From assembly GCA_026392115.1 (NCBI GenBank), contig JAPLCQ010000030.1, positions 1-64,000 of the forward strand: DNA of 64,000 nucleotides, written 5' to 3'. Position numbers and translations under genes: made by a program. Below, in pieces: positions 50,068-59,076 of the stretch. Each line of letters opens with the position of its first letter. The first letter of the stretch is position 1. The notes beneath the pieces are model-generated. The model was not told the origin of the DNA. It searched no databases and saw only the letters and a list, made by a program, of their open reading frames with translations. This stretch comes from Armatimonadota bacterium (GTDB lineage Bacteria > Armatimonadota > Chthonomonadetes > Chthonomonadales > CAJBBX01).

Positions 50068-53019
50068 ATGCAGTTCCTACGCTTCGCCGCGCCCATGGCG
50101 GCCCTGGCTGCCGCGGCTTCGGCCACGGCGGGCATTCGGCCCGCCGCCCTGCGCTGCGAGTACCTCGTTGACCCGGTCGCCATCGACCGGCCCGCGCCGC
50201 GCCTCGGCTGGCAGGTCGCCACCGACGCGCCGGCCCTTCGCGGCCAGACCCAGTCGGCCTATCGCCTGCTCGTCGCCTCCTCGGCGGCGCGGCTGGCGGC
50301 CGGGCAGGGCGACCTCTGGGACACCGGCAAGGTCGAGTCGTCCAGCAGTATCCAGATCGCCTACGCGGGCAAGCCCCTGGCGACCTACGCCTCCTGCTGG
50401 TGGAAGGTGCAGATATGGGACGGCTCCGGCGCTCCCGGCGCTTGGAGCGCCCCCGCCCACTGGTCCATGGGCATCCTGAAGCGGTCTGACTGGAAGGCCC
50501 AGTGGATCGGCTGCGACATCGACCGCAAGCGCGCCGAGAACGCCACCTACCTGCCGGCGCCGCTCTTCCGCAAGGAGTTCACGCCCGCCGGGCGCATCAA
50601 GCGCGCCGTGGTCTACGTCACGGCGGCCGGGCTCTACGAGCTGATGCTCAACGGCAGGCGGGTGGGCGACGAGCAGCTTCGGCCAGGCTGGACCGAGTTC
50701 CAGAAGCGGGTCTACTACCAGGCCTATGACGTGACGGCCATGCTTCGCCCCGGCAAGCCGAACTGCCTGGGAGCCATGGTGGGCGACGGCTGGTACGGCC
50801 TGCACCACGGCGGCCGAGGGCGGCTCCGCCTTCTGGCCCAGCTCCGCATGGAATACGCCGACGGCACGACGGGCATGGTGGCCACCGACAACAGCTGGCA
50901 CGCCAGCCAGGATGGACCCGTCCGCATGGCCGACATCTACAACGGCGAGGACTACGACGCCCGGATGGAGACGCCCGGATGGGCGACCGCCGGCTACGAC
51001 GCCTCGCGGTGGGTCCCCGTGGTCGGCGGCGCGACGGCTCCCAGCGGCCGCTGGGACGACGTGACCGACAAGCTGCGCGAGCGCGTGCAGAACGGCGCGC
51101 TGAGCATGGCCGTCGGCACCGATGCGCTGGGCGACCCAATCTACGGTGTTGTGAAGCAGCTCAAGGTGACCACACGACGGGGTACGCGGACCCGCACCGT
51201 CACGCTTGCCGAGGGGCAGCAGCTCAGCCTCAGCCCCATCGAACCGAGCGCCATCATCAAGGCCGAGTGGGGCGCCGAGACCCTCACGTCCGACGTCTCC
51301 GCGGCGACGCTGCAGGCGCACCCCGGCTCCCCCGTGCGGCAGACCGGCACGCTCAAGCCCGTCACCATCAATGAGCAGGCGCCGGGCGTGTACATCCTCA
51401 ATATGGCGCAGAACATGGTGGGCTGGGTCCGGCTCAAGGTGAAGGGACCCGCCGGAACCAGGGTGACGCTCCGCTTCGCCGAGATGCTGAACCCCGACGG
51501 GTCCATCTACACCACCAACCTGCGCGGCGCCAAATGCACCGACCACTACACGCTCAAGGGCGGCGGAACCGAGGTCTGGGAGCCGCGCTTCACGTTCCAT
51601 GGTTTCCAGTACGTCGAGATAACCGGATACCCCGGCAAGCCGGCTCCGGACGCCGTCACCGGCATCGTGCTGAACTCCGACGCGCCCATGGTGGGCTCCT
51701 TCGGCACGCCCAACGCGCTGGTCAATCGGCTGTACAAGAACATCGTCTGGGGCCAGAGGGGCAACTATCTGGAGGTCCCCACGGACTGCCCGCAGCGCGA
51801 CGAGCGGATGGGCTGGAGCGGCGACGCCCAGGCCTTCATCGGCACCGGCCTCTACAACATGGACGCGGCGCCCTTCTTCACCGCCTGGCTCAACACGTTC
51901 AACGATAGCCAGAGCGCCGAGGGCGCCTACCCCGACGTCTCGCCCAAGGGTTGGGGCGTCTCGCCGGCCTGGGGCGACGCGGGGATCATCTGTCCCTGGA
52001 CCCTCTGGCGCACCTACGGCGACACGCAGGTCATCAGGGACCACTGGACCGGCATGAAGCGCTGGATCGACTACCTGAAGACCCGCAGCAAGGGATTGGT
52101 CCGCCCGGCCGAGGGCTACGGCGACTGGCTGAACGTGCAGGACGAGATGCCGAAAGAGGTGATCGCCACGGGCTACTTCGCCTACGTCACCTCGCTCATG
52201 GCGGAGATGGCGGACGCCATCGGCAGGAAGACAGAGGCCGCCGAGTACCGCAACCTCTTCGCCCAGATCAAGACCGCCTACAACGCCGCCTTCGTCAGCG
52301 CCGACGGCCGCATCCACGGCGACAACCAGTCGGGCTACCTCCAGGCGCTGGCGTTCGACCTGATGCCCAACGAGAAGCGCAAGGCGGCCGCCGACCGGCT
52401 GGTGGAGCTCATCGCCAAGCGTGACAGCCACTTTTCCGTGGGTTTCCTGGGCGTGAACATCGTGCTGCCGATCCTGACCGAGATGGGCCACGAGGATCTG
52501 GCGTGGAAGCTCTTCCTCACCACCAGCTACCCCTCGTTCCTGTACCCGGTGACGCAGGGCGCCACGACGATCTGGGAGCGGTGGGACGGCTGGCGGCACG
52601 ACAAGGGGTTCCAGAACCCCGGCATGAACTCCTTCAACCACTACGCCTACGGCTCCTGCGGACGCTGGATGTTCAGCTACGCCGCAGGCATCGAAAGCGT
52701 GGAGCCGGGCTTCGGCAAGCTGCTGATCCGGCCGCATCCCAGCCGCTCCATCGGCTCCGTGAGCGCATCCTACAACTCCCCGCGCGGGACGGTGCAGTCG
52801 AGTTGGCGCATCAACGGCGACACGCTGAGCCTCAACGTCACTCTGCCGCCCAACACCAGCTCCACCGTGCTCCTGCCCACGGTGGATACCGCCTCGATCC
52901 GCGAGGGAGGCAAGACCCTCCAGGCGGCGGGCCTGAAGCCGCTGGGCCGACAAGGCGCCGCCGTGGCGGTACCCGTGGGCTCCGGCACCTACCGCTTCAC
53001 CTGCACCTTCGGCAGGTAG
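50068..53019 (+). CDS. Secreted alpha-L-rhamnosidase (GH78)
   Basis: The 983-aa product has a signal peptide and the full GH78 layout: N-terminal beta domain(s) (to about 460), an (alpha/alpha)6 catalytic domain (about 530-870) and a C-terminal beta domain. The general acid is Glu579 in CPQRDERMGW and the general base is Glu837 in TIWERWDGW, both conserved family residues. The enzyme releases terminal alpha-linked L-rhamnose. GGAGG at 50055-50059 supports ATG 50068. It follows the esterase by 129 bp and precedes the pentose genes. This fits degradation of rhamnose-containing plant polymers, probably outside the cytoplasm. Confidence 0.95.
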   Translation: MQFLRFAAPMAALAAAASATAGIRPAALRCEYLVDPVAIDRPAPRLGWQVATDAPALRGQTQSAYRLLVASSAARLAAGQGDLWDTGKVESSSSIQIAYAGKPLATYASCWWKVQIWDGSGAPGAWSAPAHWSMGILKRSDWKAQWIGCDIDRKRAENATYLPAPLFRKEFTPAGRIKRAVVYVTAAGLYELMLNGRRVGDEQLRPGWTEFQKRVYYQAYDVTAMLRPGKPNCLGAMVGDGWYGLHHGGRGRLRLLAQLRMEYADGTTGMVATDNSWHASQDGPVRMADIYNGEDYDARMETPGWATAGYDASRWVPVVGGATAPSGRWDDVTDKLRERVQNGALSMAVGTDALGDPIYGVVKQLKVTTRRGTRTRTVTLAEGQQLSLSPIEPSAIIKAEWGAETLTSDVSAATLQAHPGSPVRQTGTLKPVTINEQAPGVYILNMAQNMVGWVRLKVKGPAGTRVTLRFAEMLNPDGSIYTTNLRGAKCTDHYTLKGGGTEVWEPRFTFHGFQYVEITGYPGKPAPDAVTGIVLNSDAPMVGSFGTPNALVNRLYKNIVWGQRGNYLEVPTDCPQRDERMGWSGDAQAFIGTGLYNMDAAPFFTAWLNTFNDSQSAEGAYPDVSPKGWGVSPAWGDAGIICPWTLWRTYGDTQVIRDHWTGMKRWIDYLKTRSKGLVRPAEGYGDWLNVQDEMPKEVIATGYFAYVTSLMAEMADAIGRKTEAAEYRNLFAQIKTAYNAAFVSADGRIHGDNQSGYLQALAFDLMPNEKRKAAADRLVELIAKRDSHFSVGFLGVNIVLPILTEMGHEDLAWKLFLTTSYPSFLYPVTQGATTIWERWDGWRHDKGFQNPGMNSFNHYAYGSCGRWMFSYAAGIESVEPGFGKLLIRPHPSRSIGSVSASYNSPRGTVQSSWRINGDTLSLNVTLPPNTSSTVLLPTVDTASIREGGKTLQAAGLKPLGRQGAAVAVPVGSGTYRFTCTFGR

Positions 53020-53135
53020 CGCGCCATGGCGCCGCCGGACGGTCCATAATGGTGCCACGTCCGCACCGGCCGGCGCCTGCTCCATCTGGTCACCGCGGCG
53101 GCGTGCGAGCTACTCATGGAGGATGCGTAGACATT

Positions 53136-54803
53136 ATGGGTAGATATTCCCTGGGGCTGGACTACGGCACCAACTCGGTGCGCGCGCTGGTCGTCGCCGT
53201 GGAGGATGGCCGCGAGCTGGCCTCCCGCGTCCACAACTACGCGCGGGGCGAAATGGGCGTCATCACCGATCCCGCCAATCCGCACGTGGCCCGACAGCAC
53301 CCGCTGGACTACCACGAGGGGCTCGAGGCCTCCGCCACCGGCGCCTTGGCCGCCGCGAAGGCCGCCGACCCCGCCTTCGACCCGGCCGACGTGGTCGGCA
53401 TCGGCGTCGATACCACCGGCTCCACTCCCATCCCCGTGGACGAGGACGGCACGCCGCTGGCCCTCCTGCCGGACTTCCACGACAACCCGAACGCCCTGGC
53501 ATGGCTCTGGAAGGACCACTCCTCCATGGCCGAGGCCGAGCGCATCACCGCGCTGGCCGCCGAGCATCGGCCGCACTACCTGGCGCGGTGCGGCGGGACC
53601 TACTCCTCCGAGTGGTTCTTCGCGAAAATCCTCCACTGCCTGCATGTGGGCGCCGACGTGTTCGACGCCGCCTACAGCTGGGTGGAGTTCTGCGACTACA
53701 TCCCGGCCCTACTCGCTGGCGACACGAACCCGGACCGGCTGCTCCGCGGCGTCTGCTCGGCGGGCCACAAGGCGATGTACGCCGACGACTGGGGCGGCCT
53801 GCCGGACAAGGGCTTCCTGTCGATGCTCGATCCCAAGCTGGCCGACCTGCGCGACCGGCTCTACACCAAGGCCCACGCCGCCGACACCCCTGCCGGCAAG
53901 CTCTGCCCCGAGTGGGCCGCGAAGCTGGGCCTGACGCCCGGCATCGCCGTCGCCGTGGGCGCCTTCGACGCGCACATGGGCGCGGTGGGATCAGGCGTGA
54001 AGCCGGGCTGCATGGTCAAGATCATGGGCACCTCGACCTGCGATATCACCGTGGGAGCGCGCGGCGAGGCCGCGGCGGAGATCCCCGGCGTCTGCGGCAT
54101 CGTGGATGGATCGGTGCTGCCCGGAATGCTGGGCGTCGAGGCTGGCCAGAGCGCCGTGGGCGATATCTTCAACTGGTACGTCCTGCAGGTCTGCCAGGGC
54201 GACAACGACCTCCACAACCTGCTCACCGCCGAGGCCGCCGCGCTGAAGCCCGGCCAGTCGGGCCTGCTGGCGCTGGACTGGAACAACGGCAACCGATGCG
54301 TGCTGGTGGACGCTCGGCTGACGGGCCTGCTCGTCGGCCAGACGCTCCGCACCACGCGCGCCGAGATCTACCGCGCGCTCATCGAGGCCACGGCCTTCGG
54401 CGCCCGCGCGATCCTGGAGCGCATGGCTGAGTACGGTGTGCCGCTGGAGCGGATGGTAGCCTGCGGAGGCATCGCCGAGAAGAACCCCTTCATGATGCAG
54501 ACCTACGCCGACATCACGGGCCAGACGATCTCCGTCGCCAGTTCAAGCCAGACCTGCGCCCTGGGTGCGGCCATCTTCGGCGCCGTGGCCGCCGGGGTCT
54601 ATCCGGACGCGGCAGCCGCCCAGGCCGCCATGGCCAGCCCCACCTCGGCCACCTACACTCCCGACGAGGGGCGCAAGGCGGTCTACGACGAGCTCTACGC
54701 GCTCTACCGCCGCCTGCACGATGCGTTCGGCGTGGCGGGCGCTTCCGAGCCGCTCTACGACGTGATGAAGACGCTGCTGGACATCCAGCAGCGCTCGGCG
54801 TAG
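53136..54803 (+). CDS. araB: Ribulokinase-like FGGY-family sugar kinase
   Basis: The 555-aa product begins GLDYGTNSVRALVV, the FGGY N-terminal pattern typical of ribulokinases. It continues with GIGVDTTGSTPIPVDEDG, WVEFCDYIPALL, GVKPGCMVKIMGTSTCD and a C-terminal ACGGIAEKNPFMMQ. Ribulokinase phosphorylates L-ribulose. The next genes are an L-ribulose-5-phosphate 4-epimerase and an L-arabinose/L-fucose-isomerase-like enzyme. All three steps of L-arabinose catabolism are thus covered. ATG 53136 is chosen because the conserved N-terminus begins there, although GGAGG lies 12 bases upstream, which is long. Confidence 0.9.
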   Translation: MGRYSLGLDYGTNSVRALVVAVEDGRELASRVHNYARGEMGVITDPANPHVARQHPLDYHEGLEASATGALAAAKAADPAFDPADVVGIGVDTTGSTPIPVDEDGTPLALLPDFHDNPNALAWLWKDHSSMAEAERITALAAEHRPHYLARCGGTYSSEWFFAKILHCLHVGADVFDAAYSWVEFCDYIPALLAGDTNPDRLLRGVCSAGHKAMYADDWGGLPDKGFLSMLDPKLADLRDRLYTKAHAADTPAGKLCPEWAAKLGLTPGIAVAVGAFDAHMGAVGSGVKPGCMVKIMGTSTCDITVGARGEAAAEIPGVCGIVDGSVLPGMLGVEAGQSAVGDIFNWYVLQVCQGDNDLHNLLTAEAAALKPGQSGLLALDWNNGNRCVLVDARLTGLLVGQTLRTTRAEIYRALIEATAFGARAILERMAEYGVPLERMVACGGIAEKNPFMMQTYADITGQTISVASSSQTCALGAAIFGAVAAGVYPDAAAAQAAMASPTSATYTPDEGRKAVYDELYALYRRLHDAFGVAGASEPLYDVMKTLLDIQQRSA

Positions 54804-54811
54804 GCGCCGCC

Positions 54812-55522
54812 ATGCTGGAGGCGCTGAAGGAGGAGGTCTGGCGCGCGAACCTGGCCCTGCGCGACGCGGGGCTGGTCATCCTCACATGGGGCAATGTGAG
54901 CGGGCTGGACGCCGACGCGGGCATCTTCGCCATCAAGCCCAGCGGGGTTGGCTACGAGGCCATGCGCCCCGAGCATATGGCCCTGGTGGACCTGGAGGGC
55001 AAGGCGGTTGAGGGCGGCCTTCGCCCCTCCTCCGACACGCCGACCCACCTGGCCCTCTACCGCGCCTTCACCGGTATCCGCGGCGTGGCGCACACGCACT
55101 CGACCTACGCCACCGCGTGGGCCCAGGCACGCAGGCAGCTCCCCTGCTACGGCACCACCCACGCCGACAGCTTCCGGGGCGCGGTCCCGGTCACGGCGCC
55201 TCTCACACCGGAGGCCCTGGCCGGCGACTACGAGGCCGAGACCGGCACGGCCATCATCCGCGCCTTCGCAGGACGCCCGCACGCCGAGATGCCCGCCGCA
55301 CTGGTCTGGGGCCACGGCCCCTTCACCTGGGGGCGCTCGCCGGCCGACGCGGTGGAGAACAGCATCATCCTGGAGCAGACGGCCCGCATGGCCCTGCTCA
55401 CCGAGCAGATCGAACCGCGCATCGATCCCATTGGGAACGACCTGCGCGACAAGCACTTCCTGAGGAAACACGGACCGGGCGCCTACTACGGGCAGACCGG
55501 CGACGCCCACGGGGCCGGCTAG
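54812..55522 (+). CDS. araD: L-ribulose-5-phosphate 4-epimerase
   Basis: The 236-aa product has the class II aldolase fold signatures: a WGNVSG motif near residue 26, SGVGYE, zinc ligands His94, His96 (HTHSTYA) and His168 (WGHGPF), and Asp75 in PSSDTPTHL. It is of the usual AraD length. AraD converts L-ribulose-5-phosphate to D-xylulose-5-phosphate, the entry point to the pentose phosphate pathway. It starts 8 bp after araB. No strong ribosome-binding site is seen, so translational coupling with araB is likely. Confidence 0.93.
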   Translation: MLEALKEEVWRANLALRDAGLVILTWGNVSGLDADAGIFAIKPSGVGYEAMRPEHMALVDLEGKAVEGGLRPSSDTPTHLALYRAFTGIRGVAHTHSTYATAWAQARRQLPCYGTTHADSFRGAVPVTAPLTPEALAGDYEAETGTAIIRAFAGRPHAEMPAALVWGHGPFTWGRSPADAVENSIILEQTARMALLTEQIEPRIDPIGNDLRDKHFLRKHGPGAYYGQTGDAHGAG

Positions 55523-55550
55523 CCGGCCAGGGGCTGCAAGGAGGCATTCC

Positions 55551-56960
55551 ATGGCTAAGAAGACCACATTCGCCGTGCTCGTGGGCAACCGCGGGTTCTT
55601 TCCGGGCCACCTCTGCGAGGAGGGCCGCAAGACCGTCCTGCGCGTGCTGGATGAGCAGGGCTACGGCGCCGTCTGCCTGACGCCCAACGACACGCCCTAC
55701 GGCTCCGTCGTCACCCGCGACCATGCCCGCAAGTGGGCGGCGCTGATGCAGGCGCACAAGGCCGACATCGACGGCATCATCATCACGCTGCCCAACTTCG
55801 GCGAGGAGCGGGGCATCGTCGAGGCGATCCAGATGGCCGACCTGCGCGTGCCCATCCTGGTGCAGGCCACGCCCGACACCGCGGGCCTCATGAGCATCAA
55901 GGATCGCCGCGACAGCTTCTGCGGCAAGATGTCCACCTGCAACAATCTGACCCAGTACGGCATCCCCTTCTCGCTCACCGAGCGCCACACCATCGACCCT
56001 GAGACGCCCGCCTTCGCGGCCGACCTGAGCCGCTTCGCCGCCACCTGCCGCGTGGTGCGCGGCTTGCGCGGCGCCCGATTCGGGGCCATCGGCGCCCGCC
56101 CGGCCGCCTTCAACACCGTGCGCTACAGCGAGAAGCTGCTCCAGGCCAACGGCATCACCGTGGAGGTGGTGGACCTCTCCGAGATCTTCGGCCGCATCGG
56201 CAAGCTGGACGACAACGCCGCCACCGTGCAGGCCAAGCTGGCCGAGATCAAGGACTACATCGACGTCGGGCGAGTGCCCGAGAAGGCCCTCATCCGCATG
56301 GCCAAGCTCGGCGCGGTGGTTGGCGACTGGATCGAGGAGAACGAGGTCGTCGCCACCGCCGTGCAGTGCTGGACGAGCATGGAGGAGTTCTTCGGCGTGG
56401 TGCCCTGCACCGTCATGAGCATGCTGAGCAACAAGCTCATGCCCAGCGCCTGCGAGGTCGACATCACCGGCGCGCTGGGAATGTACGCCCTGACGCTGGC
56501 CTCCGGCGAGCCCGCCGCGCTGGTCGACTGGAACAACAACTACGACGACGACCCCGACAAGTGCGTCCTCTTCCACTGCAGCAACCTGCCCAAGGGCTGC
56601 ATGTCGCACTGCTGCATGAGCCAGCAGGACATCATCGGCGGCGCGGTAGGCGACGAGAACGCCCAGGGCACCGTGGTGGGCCGCATCAAATCCGGCGAGT
56701 TCACCTACTGCCGCGTCTCGACCAATGACGAGATGGGAACCATCGACGTCTACACCGGCGAGGGCGAGTTCACCGACGACCCGCTGGAGACCTTCGGCGG
56801 CGCGGGCGTGGCCTACATCCCCGACCTGCAGGGCCTCCTCCGCTACATCTGCGAGAACGGCTACGAGCATCACGTCGCCGTGGCCCACGCTCCCGTGGCG
56901 GAGGCGCTGCACGACGCCATGAGCAACTACCTGGGCTGGGACGTCTACCTGCATGGCTGA
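55551..56960 (+). CDS. L-fucose/L-arabinose isomerase-family protein
   Basis: The 469-aa product has a Rossmann-like N-terminal half (FAVLVGNRGFFPGHL, IDGIIITLPNFGEERG) and a C-terminal half with CEVDITGALGMYAL, ALVDWNNNYDDDPDKCVLFH and GCMSHCCMS. This matches the large FucI/AraA fold family, which contains isomerases for L-fucose and L-arabinose. Its place between araD and a dehydrogenase, with ribulokinase upstream, suggests that it supplies L-ribulose from L-arabinose. Direct specificity for L-arabinose cannot be read from the sequence. AAGGAGG precedes ATG 55551. Its 3' end overlaps the next gene by 8 bp. Confidence 0.83.
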   Translation: MAKKTTFAVLVGNRGFFPGHLCEEGRKTVLRVLDEQGYGAVCLTPNDTPYGSVVTRDHARKWAALMQAHKADIDGIIITLPNFGEERGIVEAIQMADLRVPILVQATPDTAGLMSIKDRRDSFCGKMSTCNNLTQYGIPFSLTERHTIDPETPAFAADLSRFAATCRVVRGLRGARFGAIGARPAAFNTVRYSEKLLQANGITVEVVDLSEIFGRIGKLDDNAATVQAKLAEIKDYIDVGRVPEKALIRMAKLGAVVGDWIEENEVVATAVQCWTSMEEFFGVVPCTVMSMLSNKLMPSACEVDITGALGMYALTLASGEPAALVDWNNNYDDDPDKCVLFHCSNLPKGCMSHCCMSQQDIIGGAVGDENAQGTVVGRIKSGEFTYCRVSTNDEMGTIDVYTGEGEFTDDPLETFGGAGVAYIPDLQGLLRYICENGYEHHVAVAHAPVAEALHDAMSNYLGWDVYLHG

Positions 56961-57975
56961 TGCCGCCATGCAGGCCGCGCGCCTCTACGGCGCCTCCGAC
57001 GTGCGGGTCGACGAGGTCGGCATGCCGGCCCCCGGCCCGGGCGAGGCGCTGGTGCGCGTGCGGGCCGTCTCCATCTGCCCCTCGGACTGGCGGCTCTACG
57101 TCGACGGCCACGCCGGAGGCAAGGAGCCTGCATGGCCGTTCGTGCAGGGGCATGAGTTCGCCGGCGACGTCGTGGCCCTCGGGTCCGGCGTCGCCGGTCC
57201 GGCGCCCGGAACGCGTGTCGCGGTGGAGCCCTCGTGGCCCTGCGGCTCGTGCGACATGTGCCGCGAGGGCAAGCGCCACATCTGCCGCCATGTGCGCTTT
57301 GCCAGCTTCCCGCCCCACGGCGGGGCGCTGGCCCAGTACGTGGCGGTTCCGCACGACGCCCTCTTCCCGCTGCCCGACGCGCTGGACTACGTGGCGGGAG
57401 CCCTGAGCGAGCCGCTCTGCGTGGCGCTCCACGCCACCAAGCTGGCGCGGCTGCGGCCCGGCGAGAGCGTGGCCCTGCTGGGCGCGGGCGTCATCGGCGT
57501 CTCGACGCTGCAGATGGCGCTGGCCGAGGGCGTGGGCCCCACCGTCGTCGTCGAGCCCGTCTCCGAGCGCCGCGCCCTGCCGCTGGAGCTGGGCGCGGCG
57601 CGGGTCTTCGCCTCGCTGGATGAGGCGAAGGCGGCGGGCGTCGAGGCCGTTGTCGTCTTCGAGTGCAGCGGCGATATCCCCGCGCTGGATCAGTGCATCC
57701 GGCTGGCCCGCCCCGGCGGACGCATCGTCGTCATTGGCATCCCCCGCTGCGAGGAGATCACCTTCGACATCGCCACCGCCCGCCGGCACGAGCTGACCGT
57801 CACCTTTTCCCGCCGCTCGTTCGGGCTGGTGGAGGAGGGGTTGGCCCTGCTGGCGTCCGGCGCCCTGCGGCTGCGCGACCTGCCCTTGCAGCGCTTTACC
57901 CTGGACCAGACCACTGAAGCCATGGAGATGACGGGCCGGCCGGGCCGGTACCTGCGCGCCGTGGTGGAGCCCTAG
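56953..57975 (+). CDS. Zinc-binding medium-chain alcohol/polyol dehydrogenase
   Basis: The 340-aa product has a catalytic zinc site with Cys42 (SICPSDW), His67 and Glu68 (QGHEFAGDV). A structural zinc lobe has Cys97, Cys100, Cys103 and Cys111 (CGSCDMCREGKRHIC). An NAD(P) Rossmann motif GAGVIGVSTLQ follows near residue 175. It belongs to the sorbitol/threonine-dehydrogenase-like branch of the MDR family. It overlaps the isomerase gene by 8 bp, so it is part of the sugar operon. The substrate is unknown; an L-sugar or sugar acid is likely. Confidence 0.88.
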   Translation: MADAAMQAARLYGASDVRVDEVGMPAPGPGEALVRVRAVSICPSDWRLYVDGHAGGKEPAWPFVQGHEFAGDVVALGSGVAGPAPGTRVAVEPSWPCGSCDMCREGKRHICRHVRFASFPPHGGALAQYVAVPHDALFPLPDALDYVAGALSEPLCVALHATKLARLRPGESVALLGAGVIGVSTLQMALAEGVGPTVVVEPVSERRALPLELGAARVFASLDEAKAAGVEAVVVFECSGDIPALDQCIRLARPGGRIVVIGIPRCEEITFDIATARRHELTVTFSRRSFGLVEEGLALLASGALRLRDLPLQRFTLDQTTEAMEMTGRPGRYLRAVVEP

Positions 57976-58003
57976 CCGGCGACGCCGGCTCCAAGGAGGA
58001 CCG

Positions 58004-59002
58004 ATGATGTACCGTAACCTGCGCATCGCACTGCCCCTGGCCGCGCTGCTCGCCGCCGCCCTCACCGGCTGCGCGCCCAGCGTTGAGAAGAAGACCACAG
58101 CCGCGCCCACCGCGGACGGCGCCAAGAAGAAGATCGTCGTCGGCTTCGCGCAGGTGGGAGCCGAGAGCGGCTGGCGCACCGCCAACACGCAGTCGATCCG
58201 CTCCGAAGCCGAGAAGCGGGGCATCGACCTCCGCTTCGCCGACGCCCAGCAGAAGCAGGAGAACCAGATCAAGGCCATCCGCACCTTCATCGCCCAGGGC
58301 GTCGACGTGATCATGTTCTCGCCCGTGGTCGAACCGGGCTGGGAGCCCGTGCTGCAGGAGGCCAAGAAGGCGGGCATACCCGTCATCCTCGCGGACCGCG
58401 CCGTCAAGGTGAGCGATGAATCGCTCTATGTCACCTTCATCGGCTCCGACTTCGTCGAGGAGGGCCGCCGCGCCGCCGAGTGGATGGCCAAGAAGATGAA
58501 CGGCAAGGCCGTCATCGCCGAGCTTCAGGGCACCCCAGGCTCCGCGCCGGCCATCGACCGGAAGCGCGGGTTCGAGGAAGAGATGAAGAAGTACCCCGGC
58601 ATGAAGATCGTCATCTCCCAGACCGGCGACTTCACCCGCGCCAAGGGCAAGGAGGTCATGGAGGCCTTCCTCAAGTCGCCTGAGGGCGCCGGGATCAACG
58701 CCCTCTACGCGCACAACGACGACATGGCCCTGGGCGCCATCCAGGCCATCGAGGCCGCCGGCAAGAAGCCCGGAACCGACATCACCATCGTCTCGGTCGA
58801 CGGCGTCAAGGGCGCCTTCGAGGCCATGGTGGTCGGCAAGCTGAACTGCACCGTTGAGTGCAATCCGCTGCTCGGCCCGACGCTCTTCGACGCCGCCGAG
58901 GCCGTGGCCGCCGGCAAGACCGTGCCCAAGCGCATCGTCACCAAGGAAGGCGTCTACGACCAGACCCAGGCCAAAGGGCTGATCGCCGACCGCAAGTACT
59001 GA
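58004..59002 (+). CDS. ABC sugar-binding lipoprotein, YtfQ-like
   Basis: The 332-aa product has a lipobox ending LTGC (Cys23) and then a Peripla_BP_4 fold: VGFAQVGAESGWRTANT, DAQQKQENQIKAIRTFIAQG, YVTFIGSDFVEEG and GDFTRAKGKEVMEAFL. These segments closely resemble E. coli YtfQ, which binds galactofuranose, and the related L-arabinofuranose-binding proteins. In this context L-arabinofuranose is a reasonable ligand. No permease or ATPase gene of an ABC transporter follows, so its partners must lie elsewhere or the system is incomplete. AAGGAGGACCG precedes two ATGs at 58004 and 58007. Confidence 0.9.
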   Translation: MMYRNLRIALPLAALLAAALTGCAPSVEKKTTAAPTADGAKKKIVVGFAQVGAESGWRTANTQSIRSEAEKRGIDLRFADAQQKQENQIKAIRTFIAQGVDVIMFSPVVEPGWEPVLQEAKKAGIPVILADRAVKVSDESLYVTFIGSDFVEEGRRAAEWMAKKMNGKAVIAELQGTPGSAPAIDRKRGFEEEMKKYPGMKIVISQTGDFTRAKGKEVMEAFLKSPEGAGINALYAHNDDMALGAIQAIEAAGKKPGTDITIVSVDGVKGAFEAMVVGKLNCTVECNPLLGPTLFDAAEAVAAGKTVPKRIVTKEGVYDQTQAKGLIADRKY

Positions 59003-59076
59003 TCCACCAGGCGGGCCCCGGCGGCGCATCTTCGCCGGGGTCCGCACCAACCCGCCGTACCGGGAGGCCCCGACCC

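Noticed and set aside
50077-53085. A 1002-codon open frame on the minus strand across the rhamnosidase gene
   Set aside because: It is the antisense shadow of a GH78 gene whose catalytic residues are in the plus frame, and it has no recognisable domain.
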